Position numbers and translations under genes: made by a program. Of a stretch of 32,274 bases of DNA, positions 24,359 to 32,274 are shown in pieces. Source of the stretch: Sphingomonadaceae bacterium (lineage in GTDB: Bacteria; Pseudomonadota; Alphaproteobacteria; Sphingomonadales; Sphingomonadaceae); the NCBI GenBank assembly GCA_947454135.1, contig CANGJI010000031.1, forward strand, positions 1-32,274, in the 5' to 3' direction. The stretch's first letter is position 1. Every line of letters starts with the position of its first letter. The notes beneath the pieces were generated by a model. The model had not been told where the DNA came from. It was given only the letters and a program-made list of their open reading frames with translations, and made no database searches.

Positions 24359-26671
24359 ATGTTGCCGAGGCTGCTGGCAGCCATGGCCAACCTTCAGTGG
24401 ACAGGCCTTCACCTCATCACCCACAAGGTGCATGAGCGTGACCGCGCGTGGTTCGACAACTGCAAGCTGGCGCATCTCCACGCGGTTCCCGCCTACGCCT
24501 TCGAACTGGTTCGCTCGGTGCTGCTCGTGCTCTGCGCGGGGATAGCCGAGCCGTGGTTTTATCTGCTGGTCGTGATGCAATGGGGTGTCCTCTCGCTGCT
24601 GATCGCGTGGCTCGGCCAGCAGCGACGCAGCGGCGGCGTACCCGGCGAAGTGCTCGCGCTGTGGCGGCGCTATATTGTCGGGCGGTCGGTCCTGTGCATG
24701 GCGGTCAACGGGATCGCGCTTGCGTTTGCACCCGCAGACAGACTGGTGCCGATGGTCATCTTCCTCCTCGCGACTGACGCAATGGCGCTGTTCGCGCACT
24801 TCACCCTGCCGGTCACCGGTCTGATCTCCTCGTGGATCTCGACCTTTGGCCTCGCGGCCGTGCTCATGGCGCGGCCCGAGGTGCCGATTCTGCCGACCAT
24901 GCTGCTCACGCTGTTCCTGATGGGCGGCTCCCACGCGCGGGTGTTCAATCTTCACTACATGTTCGCCACGCGCCGCCTGCGCACGCGCGAACTGCGCACC
25001 GCCAACGAGACCATCGAGCTCCTGCTAACCCAGTACCGCGAGCACGGCAGCGATTGCCTGATCGAATGTGATGAAGCGGGGCTCATCCTCAATGTGCCCG
25101 ATCGCCTGTGCCAGTTGCTCGGCCTCGATGAACAGGCGCTTTCCGGAGCCAAGCTGGTCGACCTGTTCGATCCCGGACCGGGGCCGCAGGCGATACGCAG
25201 CGCGGCCCACAATCTCCAGCCGTTCCACGATCTGCTGCTCGCCCGCACCCTGCACGGTTCGACGCGGTGGTTTGCCGTATCGGGCTGTCCGCTGTTCGAT
25301 GCCCAAGGCCAGCACCTCGGCTTCCGGGGCTTCCTGCGCGATGTGACCGACCGGCACGAGGCAGAGAGCGCAGTGCATTTCCTGGCGCACCACGATCCGC
25401 TCACCCGCCTTGTCAACCGAGCTGAATTCCATAACCGGCTTGCGGCGAGCCTTGGCAAGGGCCGGACCGGACGCATCGCCTGCCTGTTCGCCGATCTCGA
25501 TCACTTCAAGCTGGTCAACGATTCGCTGGGTCATGCTGCGGGTGATCGCGTGCTTGAAGTCGTGGCGGAGCGCCTGCGCGCCCGGGTCGGCTCGAACGAC
25601 GTGATCGCCCGGCTCGGCGGTGACGAATTTGCCCTCTTGCTCGGCAAGGTCCGTTCGGCCGATGCGGCGGTGGCGAAGGCGCAGGCCATCGTGGCGGACC
25701 TCGCCCGGCCGATCGAAGTCGAGGGGCGCCTGATCCAGATGGGTGCCAGTATCGGGATTGCGCTGGCGCCCGATCATGCCGCGAATGCCGATGAACTGCT
25801 GCGTGCGGCTGACATGGCGCTCTACGAGGCGAAGTCTGCGGGGCGCGGCGTGGCAACGGTCTTTCACCCGGACATGAAGCGCACGCTGCTCGAACGCCGC
25901 GCGCTGGAGCTTGAGCTGCGCTCGGCGCTCGGTAGTGGCGAGTTCGAGCTTTACTACCAGCCTGTGCTCGATCTGAGGGCGGATCGCATCGTTGGCTACG
26001 AGGCGCTTCTTCGTTGGCACCAACGGGTGCAGGGAGTGATCGGCCCCGCCATGTTCATTGGTCTCGCCGAGCGCAGCGGGTTGATCGTGCCAATCGGCGA
26101 ATGGGTGCTGCGCGAAGCGCTGGCTGAAGCGGCGGGATGGGAGGATGACCTGACCATCGCGGTCAATGTCTCGGCGGTGCAGATGCGCGATGGCGCACTG
26201 CTGCATCAGGTCGTCTCAGCGCTCGCCGCCACGGGGCTGCGGCCAGATCGGCTGGAGCTGGAAATCACCGAATCGGTCCTGATGCAGGACGAGGAATCGT
26301 GCATCGCCATGCTGCACAAATTGCGTGATCTGGGCGTGCGCATTGCGCTCGATGATTTCGGTACCGGCTATTCGGCGCTCAACTACCTGCGCAGCTTTCC
26401 CTTCGACAAGATCAAGATCGACCGCTGCTTCGTTACCGGTCTCGATCGCGGCGGCGAAAGCGCAGCCATTGTCGAAAGCGTGCTCGATCTGGCGGCTAGG
26501 CTCAACATGCAGACCATCGCCGAGGGGGTGGAGGACCAGGCCCAACTCGCCGCGCTGCGGGCGCGGGGCTGTGCGCAGGTCCAGGGCAACCTGATCAGCT
26601 TGCCGCTTCCGGCCGCGCAGTTGCCTGTTTCGCGCCGCGCAGTCCGCCGTGCGGGATCGAGGAGCAAATGA
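24359..26671 (+). CDS. Membrane PAS-GGDEF-EAL cyclic-di-GMP protein
   Basis: A 770-residue membrane protein with five to six hydrophobic helices between about 46 and 192. A PAS-like domain follows (about 228-330, DCLIECDEAGLILNVPDRLC ... GFLRDVTDRHEAE). The GGDEF domain (about 345-500) has DPLTRLVNR, FADLDHFKLVNDSLGH and the intact signature RLGGDEFALLL. The inhibitory RxxD site is not conserved, reading GSND. The EAL domain (about 515-765) keeps YEALLRW, NVSAVQM, LEITES, DDFGTGYSALNYL, KIDR and IAEGVE. Near its end the usual QGYLFSRPL reads QGNLISLPL. Key catalytic residues for both c-di-GMP synthesis and breakdown look intact. The start ATG 24359 sits just after a hairpin; GTG 24353 is in frame. 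Confidence 0.93.
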   Translation: MLPRLLAAMANLQWTGLHLITHKVHERDRAWFDNCKLAHLHAVPAYAFELVRSVLLVLCAGIAEPWFYLLVVMQWGVLSLLIAWLGQQRRSGGVPGEVLALWRRYIVGRSVLCMAVNGIALAFAPADRLVPMVIFLLATDAMALFAHFTLPVTGLISSWISTFGLAAVLMARPEVPILPTMLLTLFLMGGSHARVFNLHYMFATRRLRTRELRTANETIELLLTQYREHGSDCLIECDEAGLILNVPDRLCQLLGLDEQALSGAKLVDLFDPGPGPQAIRSAAHNLQPFHDLLLARTLHGSTRWFAVSGCPLFDAQGQHLGFRGFLRDVTDRHEAESAVHFLAHHDPLTRLVNRAEFHNRLAASLGKGRTGRIACLFADLDHFKLVNDSLGHAAGDRVLEVVAERLRARVGSNDVIARLGGDEFALLLGKVRSADAAVAKAQAIVADLARPIEVEGRLIQMGASIGIALAPDHAANADELLRAADMALYEAKSAGRGVATVFHPDMKRTLLERRALELELRSALGSGEFELYYQPVLDLRADRIVGYEALLRWHQRVQGVIGPAMFIGLAERSGLIVPIGEWVLREALAEAAGWEDDLTIAVNVSAVQMRDGALLHQVVSALAATGLRPDRLELEITESVLMQDEESCIAMLHKLRDLGVRIALDDFGTGYSALNYLRSFPFDKIKIDRCFVTGLDRGGESAAIVESVLDLAARLNMQTIAEGVEDQAQLAALRARGCAQVQGNLISLPLPAAQLPVSRRAVRRAGSRSK

Positions 26672-26722
26672 GCACAGGTCGGCAAGGACTGGGCAGGAAC
26701 CGCTGTGTCAGGTGCGTCCGGT

Positions 26723-27616
26723 TCAATGATAGAAGATGAAGATCATGCCGGGGTTGCTGCCGTTGAAGACCGACTGGAAATAGGTTGTGCCTTCAGCCTG
26801 CTTGTAACGATATGAAATTGCACCAGTCTTCGGATCAAGGGAGTCGATGGTGATCCTGTATCCGATGATCTCCGGGAGCTCGAACGGAAAGCTGCCGTCA
26901 TACTTGAGGTTGATCTTGGCATCCTGCTTCTGCTCCGGCCCGTCTTCACCCTGCCAGACCTTGAAGTAGCTGCTGATGTACTCCTGCTTGCCCTTGAACT
27001 GCCTGACATAGAGCAGAATGTTCCGGTCGTCGGGAGTGAGCCGCTTGTAGATGAGGCGCGCTTCGTTTGGGTCGAGCTTGGGCGAAAGCTTCAGTTCCTG
27101 CACCGGGAACGGGGTGATCGGCGCGGCCTTGAGAAGCTCCGGGTGCTTCCTGTTGACGGCGAAGGCGTGATCCACGCTTCCATCGCTGTCTTCGTCGGCA
27201 AAGCAGAACGTCACGTCGTTACGGGATTTTTTCTGCCCTGTCGGCTCGGTCTCGACCACCGGCGTGTAGGCCGCATTATCGGTGCCGGTGCAGAAGTATT
27301 TCCGCGTCTTGAGCCCTGTGAGCGCCTCGGCCTTGTCCTGCACCTGCCGGGTGACGAGCTTGTAGCCGTCTGGCAGCGCCTGAACGTAGGGGCCGATTGC
27401 AACGAGCTGCGCACCGATGACGGCAGTGCGGTCGGTATACATCACGAGGCTGCGGACCAGCGTATCGCCGGGCATCGCGGTTGCCGGCACATCGACCGGC
27501 GGGTTGTCCGCGGCGGGAACGAGCGCCAGCCGGTCGCCAATGGAAGCGGCGAAGCCCTGCCCAGGCAGGCACGCGAGGATGCCGGCCATCAGGATGTGCG
27601 TGGCCGGCTTCCTCAT
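26723..27616 (-). CDS. Unrecognised exported protein downstream of cobS
   Basis: A 297-residue protein I do not recognise. It has a good signal peptide (MRKPATHILMAGILACLPGQGFA, cleavage near 23) and no further transmembrane helix, so it is probably periplasmic or secreted. The mature part is polar and rich in Asp, Lys and Tyr. It contains FCFADEDSDGSVDHAFAVNR, an acidic loop that could bind Ca2+ (inference), two or more Cys that could pair (KYFCTGTD and VTFCFAD), and ends YFQSVFNGSNPGMIFIFYH. The ATG at 27616 lies 19 bp past the cobS stop, so the two are probably co-transcribed. Its base composition looks slightly less GC-rich than neighbours, which may hint at later acquisition. Confidence 0.82.
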   Translation of the reverse strand: MRKPATHILMAGILACLPGQGFAASIGDRLALVPAADNPPVDVPATAMPGDTLVRSLVMYTDRTAVIGAQLVAIGPYVQALPDGYKLVTRQVQDKAEALTGLKTRKYFCTGTDNAAYTPVVETEPTGQKKSRNDVTFCFADEDSDGSVDHAFAVNRKHPELLKAAPITPFPVQELKLSPKLDPNEARLIYKRLTPDDRNILLYVRQFKGKQEYISSYFKVWQGEDGPEQKQDAKINLKYDGSFPFELPEIIGYRITIDSLDPKTGAISYRYKQAEGTTYFQSVFNGSNPGMIFIFYH

Positions 27617-27635
27617 CGCGTCTCGCCGAATGCCG

Positions 27636-28628
27636 TCAGACTTTCCCGACCACGCTCTCCGGCAGGTCCTTGCCGAACACGCGCTGGTAGTATTCGGCCA
27701 CCAGCACCCGCTCGGTCTCGTCGCACTTGTTCAGGAACGAGAGGCGGAAGGCGAAGCCGGTATCGCCGAAGATGCCGGTGTTCTGCGCCCAGCTGATCAC
27801 CGTACGCGGGCTCATCACGGTCGAGATATCGCCGGCGATGAAGCCCTTGCGGGTAAGATCCGCCACGCGGACCATGTCCGCCGCGGTCTTGGCATCGAGC
27901 CCCGGAACCTTCTTGGTCACCACGTCGATCTCGGTCGCGGCGGGAAGGTAGTTGAGCGCGACCACGATGTTCCAGCGGTCCATCTGGCCCTGGTTGATCG
28001 CCTGCGTGCCATGATAGAGCCCGCTCGTGTCACCCAGACCGACCGTGTTCGCCGTGGCGAAGAGGCGGAAGTTGGGGTTCGGGCGGATCACGCGGTTCTG
28101 GTCGAGCAGCGTCAGCTTGCCTTCGGTTTCCAGCACGCGCTGGATCACGAACATCACGTCCGGACGGCCTGCGTCGTATTCGTCGAAGACCAGCGCGGTC
28201 GGCGTCTGCAGCGCCCAGGGGAGCAGGCCTTCGCGGAACTCGGTGACCTGAAGGCCATCGCGCAGCACGATCGCGTCGCGCCCGATGAGGTCGATGCGGC
28301 TGATGTGCGCATCAAGGTTGATGCGGATGCACGGCCACTTGAGGCGCGCGGCCACCTGCTCGATGTGCGTCGACTTGCCGGTGCCGTGATAGCCCTGCAC
28401 CATCACGCGGCGGTTGTGGGCAAAGCCTGCGAGGATCGCCAGCGTGGTGTCCGGATCGAACACATAGTTGGGATCGAGATCGGGCACGCGCTCGTCAGCC
28501 ACCGAAAAGGCCGGCACGGTCATGTCGATCGGAATGCCGAAAGTCTCCCGCACGCTCAGCGTGGTATCGGGAGCGGCAAGGACGGTGGTGGCGCGGGTAT
28601 CGGCCTGCAGGTTGGGAATGTCGGTCAT
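27636..28628 (-). CDS. cobS: Cobaltochelatase subunit CobS
   Basis: This is the AAA+ subunit of the aerobic cobaltochelatase (CobN-CobS-CobT) that inserts cobalt into hydrogenobyrinate diamide during vitamin B12 synthesis. The 330-residue protein carries the Walker A motif [20 protein letters not shown] (P-loop about 79-87), the Walker B-like [15 protein letters not shown], the sensor region [21 protein letters not shown] and the family-specific N-terminal [21 protein letters not shown]. It matches CobS length and pattern closely. The partner gene cobT, often immediately downstream, is not here; an unknown exported protein follows instead. It is divergent from a GST gene with an 80-bp gap in which I see no clear promoter. 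Confidence 0.95.
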   Translation of the reverse strand: MTDIPNLQADTRATTVLAAPDTTLSVRETFGIPIDMTVPAFSVADERVPDLDPNYVFDPDTTLAILAGFAHNRRVMVQGYHGTGKSTHIEQVAARLKWPCIRINLDAHISRIDLIGRDAIVLRDGLQVTEFREGLLPWALQTPTALVFDEYDAGRPDVMFVIQRVLETEGKLTLLDQNRVIRPNPNFRLFATANTVGLGDTSGLYHGTQAINQGQMDRWNIVVALNYLPAATEIDVVTKKVPGLDAKTAADMVRVADLTRKGFIAGDISTVMSPRTVISWAQNTGIFGDTGFAFRLSFLNKCDETERVLVAEYYQRVFGKDLPESVVGKV

Positions 28629-28708
28629 CGCCCCACTCGCCTATACGCGGCGGCGGAAGGCTGCAATAAGCTTTGAGGGTCGCTATTGGAATCGGGAGCG
28701 GGTCTGGC

Positions 28709-29368
28709 ATGAAACTCTATGGTGCGCTGCTTTCGCCGTTCGTGCGCAAGGTGGCAATCGTGCTGGCAGAGAAGGGGCTGAGCTACGAGCCCCGGCGCGG
28801 CGGCCCGGGAACGACCGATCCCGAGTTTCTCGCCGTCAGCCCCTTCGCCAAGATCCCCGTTCTCGAGGATGACGGGTTCACCCTGCCGGATTCGACCGCC
28901 ATCGTGCATTACCTCGATGCGAAGTACCCGGAGCCGAGGCTGATCCCCGCAGAGCCGCAGGCGCTTGGCAGAACCGTCTGGCTCGATGAATTTGCCGATA
29001 CCATCCTCGCCGTGGCGGGAATCAAGATCCAGATGAGCCGCATCGTCCGGCCCCGCTTCCTTGGCCTGCCGGTCGATGAGGACACGGCGCGAGAAGGCGA
29101 GGAAGAAATGCCCCGCGCGCTCGATTATCTCGAGTCGATTGCCCCGGCGGGGGGTTGGCTGGTCGGGGATCAGTTCACCCTTGCCGATATCAGCGTGGCC
29201 GTGGCCGTGCGGACTGCCGAATTTATGGGTGCGCTCGGCGATACGGCGTCACGCCCCCGCGCCGCGGCATGGTACGAACGCGTCAAGGCGCGCCCCGCTT
29301 GGCAGGATGTGGCCGCACGCGAGGCCGCGCTTATTGCGCGGGCCTTGCCAGATCGGGCGGGGGCCTGA
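28709..29368 (+). CDS. Glutathione S-transferase family protein (first copy)
   Basis: A 219-residue GST. The thioredoxin-like N-terminal domain reads MKLYGALLSPFVRKVAIVLAEKG, with a candidate catalytic Ser8. The conserved cis-Pro is in FAKIPVLEDDGFTLPDSTAIVHYLD, which also supplies the D/E-S glutathione contact. The C-terminal helical domain has the N-capping box FTLADISVAVAV. It would conjugate or reduce electrophiles with glutathione. The ATG at 28709 has GGAGCGGG upstream; reading frames starting earlier lack support. A VOC protein and a second GST follow with short gaps (26 and 4 bp), so these three form an operon. Confidence 0.93.
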   Translation: MKLYGALLSPFVRKVAIVLAEKGLSYEPRRGGPGTTDPEFLAVSPFAKIPVLEDDGFTLPDSTAIVHYLDAKYPEPRLIPAEPQALGRTVWLDEFADTILAVAGIKIQMSRIVRPRFLGLPVDEDTAREGEEEMPRALDYLESIAPAGGWLVGDQFTLADISVAVAVRTAEFMGALGDTASRPRAAAWYERVKARPAWQDVAAREAALIARALPDRAGA

Positions 29369-29394
29369 AGCCGCCGGTTCAAGGGAGAGCAAGT

Positions 29395-30189
29395 GTGACG
29401 CATCCCCACGTTCCCTTCATCTGGTACGAACTGATGACGGACAATGCCGATGCGGCCTCCGCGTTCTACGCGGCTGTCATCGGCTGGACGATCGAGCCGC
29501 CGACGTCCGGTTCACCGCTCGACTACCGCATGATCAAGCGCAGCGATGGCGGGAGGCAGGGCGGCGTGCTCCAGCTTTCGCCCGCTATGCAGGCCGAAGG
29601 GGCGCACCCGGCCTGGGTGCCTTATCTCCACGCGGCGGACATAGGCGCGGTGACTACCGCCATCCTCGGCGATGGCGGCCGCCAGATCGCCCCGCGCATG
29701 GACATCCCCGAAGGCAGCTTCGCGATGGTGACCGATCCCCTCGGCACCCCGTTGTACCTGATGCAGCCCAATCCGCCGGCGGACCGGCCCGATGCGGGCA
29801 GCGATGTCTTCGCGGCGGCGGCGCCCCAGCACGTGCGCTGGAACGAACTTGCGAGCCCCGATCTCGCCGCTGCCAAGGCGTTCTATGCGCGCCACTTCGG
29901 CGTGACGTTCACCCGCGCGATGCCGATGGGCGAACTCGGCGACTATTGCTTCATGGACTACGGCGAGGTCGGCCTCGGCGCGATCATGCAGCGCCACGAT
30001 CCCGCCGTGCCGCCGCTGTGGACGATGTATTTCGGCGTGCCCGAGATCGATGCCGCCTGCGCTGCGGTCGCGGCGAACGGCGGCACCATGATGCGGGAGC
30101 CGCACCCGATTCCCGGCGGCGAATTCAGCGCAGTGGCCATCGATCCCCGCGGCGCCGTGTTCGGAATTGTCGGACCTAGAGGAGCCTGA
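29395..30189 (+). CDS. VOC (glyoxalase/dioxygenase) superfamily protein, two domains
   Basis: A 264-residue protein made of two VOC domains. The first (about 8-125) starts FIWYELMTDNADAASAFYAAVIGW and ends GSFAMVTDPLGTPLYLMQP. The second (about 140-262) starts RWNELASPDLAAAKAFYARHFG and ends FSAVAIDPRGAVFGIVGP. The layout resembles the CFP30B-like glyoxalase/hydroxylase group. Typical VOC metal ligands (His/Glu) are not all evident, so catalysis is uncertain. The start is a GTG at 29395 with a strong AAGGGAGAG 6 nt upstream. It lies between two GST genes, which suggests a glutathione-linked detoxification unit (inference). Confidence 0.9.
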   Translation: MTHPHVPFIWYELMTDNADAASAFYAAVIGWTIEPPTSGSPLDYRMIKRSDGGRQGGVLQLSPAMQAEGAHPAWVPYLHAADIGAVTTAILGDGGRQIAPRMDIPEGSFAMVTDPLGTPLYLMQPNPPADRPDAGSDVFAAAAPQHVRWNELASPDLAAAKAFYARHFGVTFTRAMPMGELGDYCFMDYGEVGLGAIMQRHDPAVPPLWTMYFGVPEIDAACAAVAANGGTMMREPHPIPGGEFSAVAIDPRGAVFGIVGPRGA

Positions 30190-30193
30190 ACGA

Positions 30194-30820
30194 ATGGCAG
30201 ACTACACCTTCTTCACCGTGCCCATGTCACGCGGGCAGATCGCCCGCTGGGCGCTGCATGAGGCCGGTGCGGATTACGAGCAGGTGCTGGTCGATTGGGC
30301 GAGGCGTCCCGCTGAACTGGCCGCCGCCAACCCGATGAACAAGGTGCCGACGCTGATCCATCACGCGCCCGAAGGCGACCGGGTGATTACCGAATGCGCC
30401 GGCATCTGCGCCTATCTGGCCGATGTTCACCCCGAAGCGGACCTGCTACCCCGCGATGCCGAAAAGGCCGATTATTTCCGCTGGCTGTTCTTCGCCGCCG
30501 GCCCGCTCGAACAGGCGGTGATCAGCCGCGCGATGGGCTGGGAAGTGCCCGAGGGCAAATCCGGCATGGCCGGCTTCGGCACCTACGAGCGCACGATCGA
30601 GGTGATGGACGGCCTGCTCTCCACCCGCGACTGGGTCTGCGGCGAGCGCTTCACCATGGCGGACGTCTATGTCGGCAGCCAGATCGACTGGGGCCTCAAC
30701 TTCGGGTCGATCCCGCCGCTGCCCAGCTTCGCCGCCTATGCCGAGCGCATCCGCACCCGCGCCGGCTATCAATCGGCCAAGGCAATCGACCGCCAGTTGA
30801 TCAAGGCCGCGCGGGGTTGA
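30194..30820 (+). CDS. Glutathione S-transferase family protein (second copy)
   Basis: A 208-residue GST distinct from the one at 28709. The N-terminal domain has TFFTVPMSRGQIARWALHEAG (candidate catalytic Ser), NPMNKVPTLIHH with the cis-Pro, and ITECAGICAYLADVHPEADLLP in place of the usual E-S glutathione contact (E-C here). The C-terminal domain has VCGERFTMADVYVGSQIDWG, the N-capping box. The ATG at 30194 has AGGAGCC about 9 nt upstream, overlapping the end of the VOC gene, which stops 4 bp before. The same frame could start slightly further upstream within VOC, which is less likely. It ends the operon. Confidence 0.92.
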   Translation: MADYTFFTVPMSRGQIARWALHEAGADYEQVLVDWARRPAELAAANPMNKVPTLIHHAPEGDRVITECAGICAYLADVHPEADLLPRDAEKADYFRWLFFAAGPLEQAVISRAMGWEVPEGKSGMAGFGTYERTIEVMDGLLSTRDWVCGERFTMADVYVGSQIDWGLNFGSIPPLPSFAAYAERIRTRAGYQSAKAIDRQLIKAARG

Positions 30821-30830
30821 CGCTGACCGG

Positions 30831-30859
30831 GCCACCCCCGCGCAGGCGGAGGTGTCCGG
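30831..30859. repeat. Decayed palindromic repeat unit between convergent genes
   Basis: The stretch CACCCCCGCGCAGGCGGAGG, followed by TG, matches the core of the 18367 unit with several changes and still forms a stem (CACC-x-CCGC / GCGG-x-GGTG) over a GCAG loop. It sits in the 49-bp gap between the second GST gene and the DUF885 gene. It may be a degenerate family member or an independent weak terminator. Confidence 0.45.
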
Positions 30860-30869
30860 CCGTCTCGCG

Positions 30870-32274
30870 CTATGCCTGCTTCGACGCGATGTACTGGTCG
30901 ATATTGGCTGCCAGCACATCGAGCGGCACGTTGCCGCCTTCGACCACCGCGTTGTTGTAGTCGCGCAGATCATAGGCCTTGCCCAGCGCCGCCTGCGCCC
31001 TTGCGCGCTGGCGCAGGATTTCGCTGCGACCGATGAAATAGCCGCAGGCCTGCCCCGGCCAGCTGCAATAGCGCTCGACCTCGCTGGTCACTTCGTCGCG
31101 GCCCGAACCGTTGGTATTGGCAAACCAGTCGATCGCCTGCTCGCGGCTCCATTCCCGCGCGTGGAGCCCGGTATCGACCACCAGGCGGCAGGCGCGGAAG
31201 GCGATGGACTGGAGGTAGCCCAGCTTGCCCACCGGATCGTCGTCATAGGCGCCAAGCTCGTCGCCCAGCGTTTCCGAATAGAGCGCCCAGCCTTCCGAAT
31301 AGGCGTTGAACGCTAGCATCGCGCGGATCGTGGGGAGCTGGTTGGAATACTCGCCCTGCCACACGTGGCCGGGGATCGCTTCGTGATGGACCAGCGTAGG
31401 CAGGCTGTAGGTGCTGTGGAGCCGGGTCGTGCCAAGGTTGATCCACATCTTGCCCGGGATCGAACCGTCGATAGAGCCGGGACCGCCATAGGCGCCGGGC
31501 GCGCCGGGCTCCTCCGCCGGGGGCAGACGCCGCACTTCGACATTGCCGCGCACCAGCTTCGAGAACGCGCGCGGCATCTGCGCGCGGATATAGGTCAGCC
31601 GCTTCTGGATGAAGGCGATGATCTGCGCGCGGCCGTCGTCGTTGTCCGGGAACTGGAAGCGCGGATCCTTGCCCAGCGCAGTCATGCGCTCGCCCACCGT
31701 GCCGCTGGTGTAGCCGAGTTTCCTGAGGATCGGGTCCATCCGGCCCTGCAAGTCTGCGAGCGATTCGAGGCCCAGCTTGTGGATCTCGTCCGGCGCCATG
31801 CGCGTCGTCGTGCTGGCGCGCAGGGCCCAGGCGTAGAACGCATCGCCGCCGGGCCGCGTGTGCATGCCGGCATCGCTCACGGCCAGCTTGCACTGGGCGA
31901 TAAGCTCGGCGAGCTGCCGCTCCAGCGTCGGGGCAACCTGCTTCGTCACGATCTCTCGCGCGCGGGTGCCCCAGTCTCCGGCAATGCCCTTCTCGCGCGT
32001 GCGCCGCTCGATCGATTCGACGAGCCCGCCGCCTGAACTCATCGCGGAGAGGCTCGCGCGCATCTGCCGGATCGCCTTGTCGAGCAGGAACGAAGGCGCA
32101 ATCACGCCCTGCGCCGCCGTAGCCCTGAGCCGCGCGGTCTCGCCCTCCAGCACCGCCGGGAACTGCGCCAGCCGCGCGAGGTAGGCTTCGGCATCGGCGG
32201 AGGTGCTGATCGGATGATCCGAATCGAGGAACCGCGGCACGTCGATGTAGGCGCCCACGTTCTGGATCACGACA
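30870..32274 (-). CDS. DUF885 family protein, metallopeptidase-like, N-terminus missing
   Basis: The C-terminal 467 or so residues of a DUF885 protein; members are usually near 600 residues, often exported or lipoprotein. The frame runs off the right edge with no stop, so the real start is outside; the GTG at 32270 is only an internal codon. The zinc-peptidase-like motif LVHHEAIPGHVWQGEY (H-E-x-x-x-x-H) is followed by AYSEGWALYSETLGDELG, whose Glu is the likely third ligand, as in gluzincin-type families. The C-terminus has DWFANTNGSGRDEVTSEVERY and QACGYFIGRSEILRQRARAQ, which are typical. A peptidase or dipeptidase role is inferred from the fold. It is convergent with the GST operon. Confidence 0.93.
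   Translation of the reverse strand, partial: VVIQNVGAYIDVPRFLDSDHPISTSADAEAYLARLAQFPAVLEGETARLRATAAQGVIAPSFLLDKAIRQMRASLSAMSSGGGLVESIERRTREKGIAGDWGTRAREIVTKQVAPTLERQLAELIAQCKLAVSDAGMHTRPGGDAFYAWALRASTTTRMAPDEIHKLGLESLADLQGRMDPILRKLGYTSGTVGERMTALGKDPRFQFPDNDDGRAQIIAFIQKRLTYIRAQMPRAFSKLVRGNVEVRRLPPAEEPGAPGAYGGPGSIDGSIPGKMWINLGTTRLHSTYSLPTLVHHEAIPGHVWQGEYSNQLPTIRAMLAFNAYSEGWALYSETLGDELGAYDDDPVGKLGYLQSIAFRACRLVVDTGLHAREWSREQAIDWFANTNGSGRDEVTSEVERYCSWPGQACGYFIGRSEILRQRARAQAALGKAYDLRDYNNAVVEGGNVPLDVLAANIDQYIASKQA

Noticed and set aside
26697..26724. GAACCG...CGGTTC hairpin between the GGDEF-EAL gene and the convergent exported-protein gene
   Set aside because: Only six base pairs with a loop of about 16 nt and no T-run; too weak to call a terminator.

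Overview
The window is about 32.3 kb of GC-rich bacterial chromosome, densely packed and mostly core metabolism. Gene content and order point to an alphaproteobacterium of the order Sphingomonadales, probably Novosphingobium or a close relative. The main clues are pckA divergent from chvI-chvG followed by a short hprK, rapZ, a mannose-type EIIA and HPr; a short-form HisG; CobS; a DUF2332 protein; and intergenic palindromes with the core CATCCCCGCGAAGGCGGGG. The genus is inference. I see no tRNA, rRNA, CRISPR array, insertion sequence or prophage gene.

Layout. 1-1759 (minus): hisG-hisD, with hisD cut by the left edge. 1802-4091 (plus): a DUF2332 protein, then an exported HD-domain protein translationally coupled to a GNAT acetyltransferase. 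4215-7616 (minus): a tight series bolA - nudix - pirin - SDR - epoxide-hydrolase-like enzyme. 7649-10306 (plus): a J-domain protein and a Tat-exported FAD oxidoreductase resembling spermidine dehydrogenase. 10303-12433 (minus): pckA with a clear intrinsic terminator, followed by an unrecognised 149-aa protein. 12833-18320 (plus): chvI, chvG, hprK, rapZ, a possible 61-codon ORF, EIIA, HPr and a SpoU-type RNA methyltransferase. This block joins an envelope or acid-sensing two-component system to a regulatory, non-transporting PTS, and faces the gluconeogenic gene pckA. 18432-21353 (minus): rmuC, def and recR. 21405-24253 (plus): fmt, truA and a zinc-less MDR oxidoreductase. 24359-26671 (plus): a membrane GGDEF-EAL protein. 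26723-28628 (minus): cobS and an unrecognised exported protein. 28709-30820 (plus): GST - VOC - GST. 30870-right edge (minus): a DUF885 metallopeptidase-like protein, N-terminus missing.

The most interesting non-coding structure is a set of palindromic repeats in intergenic gaps. Two loci (4128-4199 and 20663-20750) are inverted pairs of palindromic units, an arrangement like REPINs. Single units sit between convergent genes at 18367-18394 and, in decayed form, around 30831-30859. A perfect 10-bp-stem hairpin overlaps the likely ribosome binding site of the GGDEF-EAL gene.

I do not see a complete, clearly new multi-gene system. The best leads for undescribed biology are the exported protein encoded just downstream of cobS, the His-containing protein downstream of the pckA terminator, the 61-codon ORF joined by ATGA overlaps to both rapZ and the EIIA gene, and the His-rich insert in peptide deformylase.
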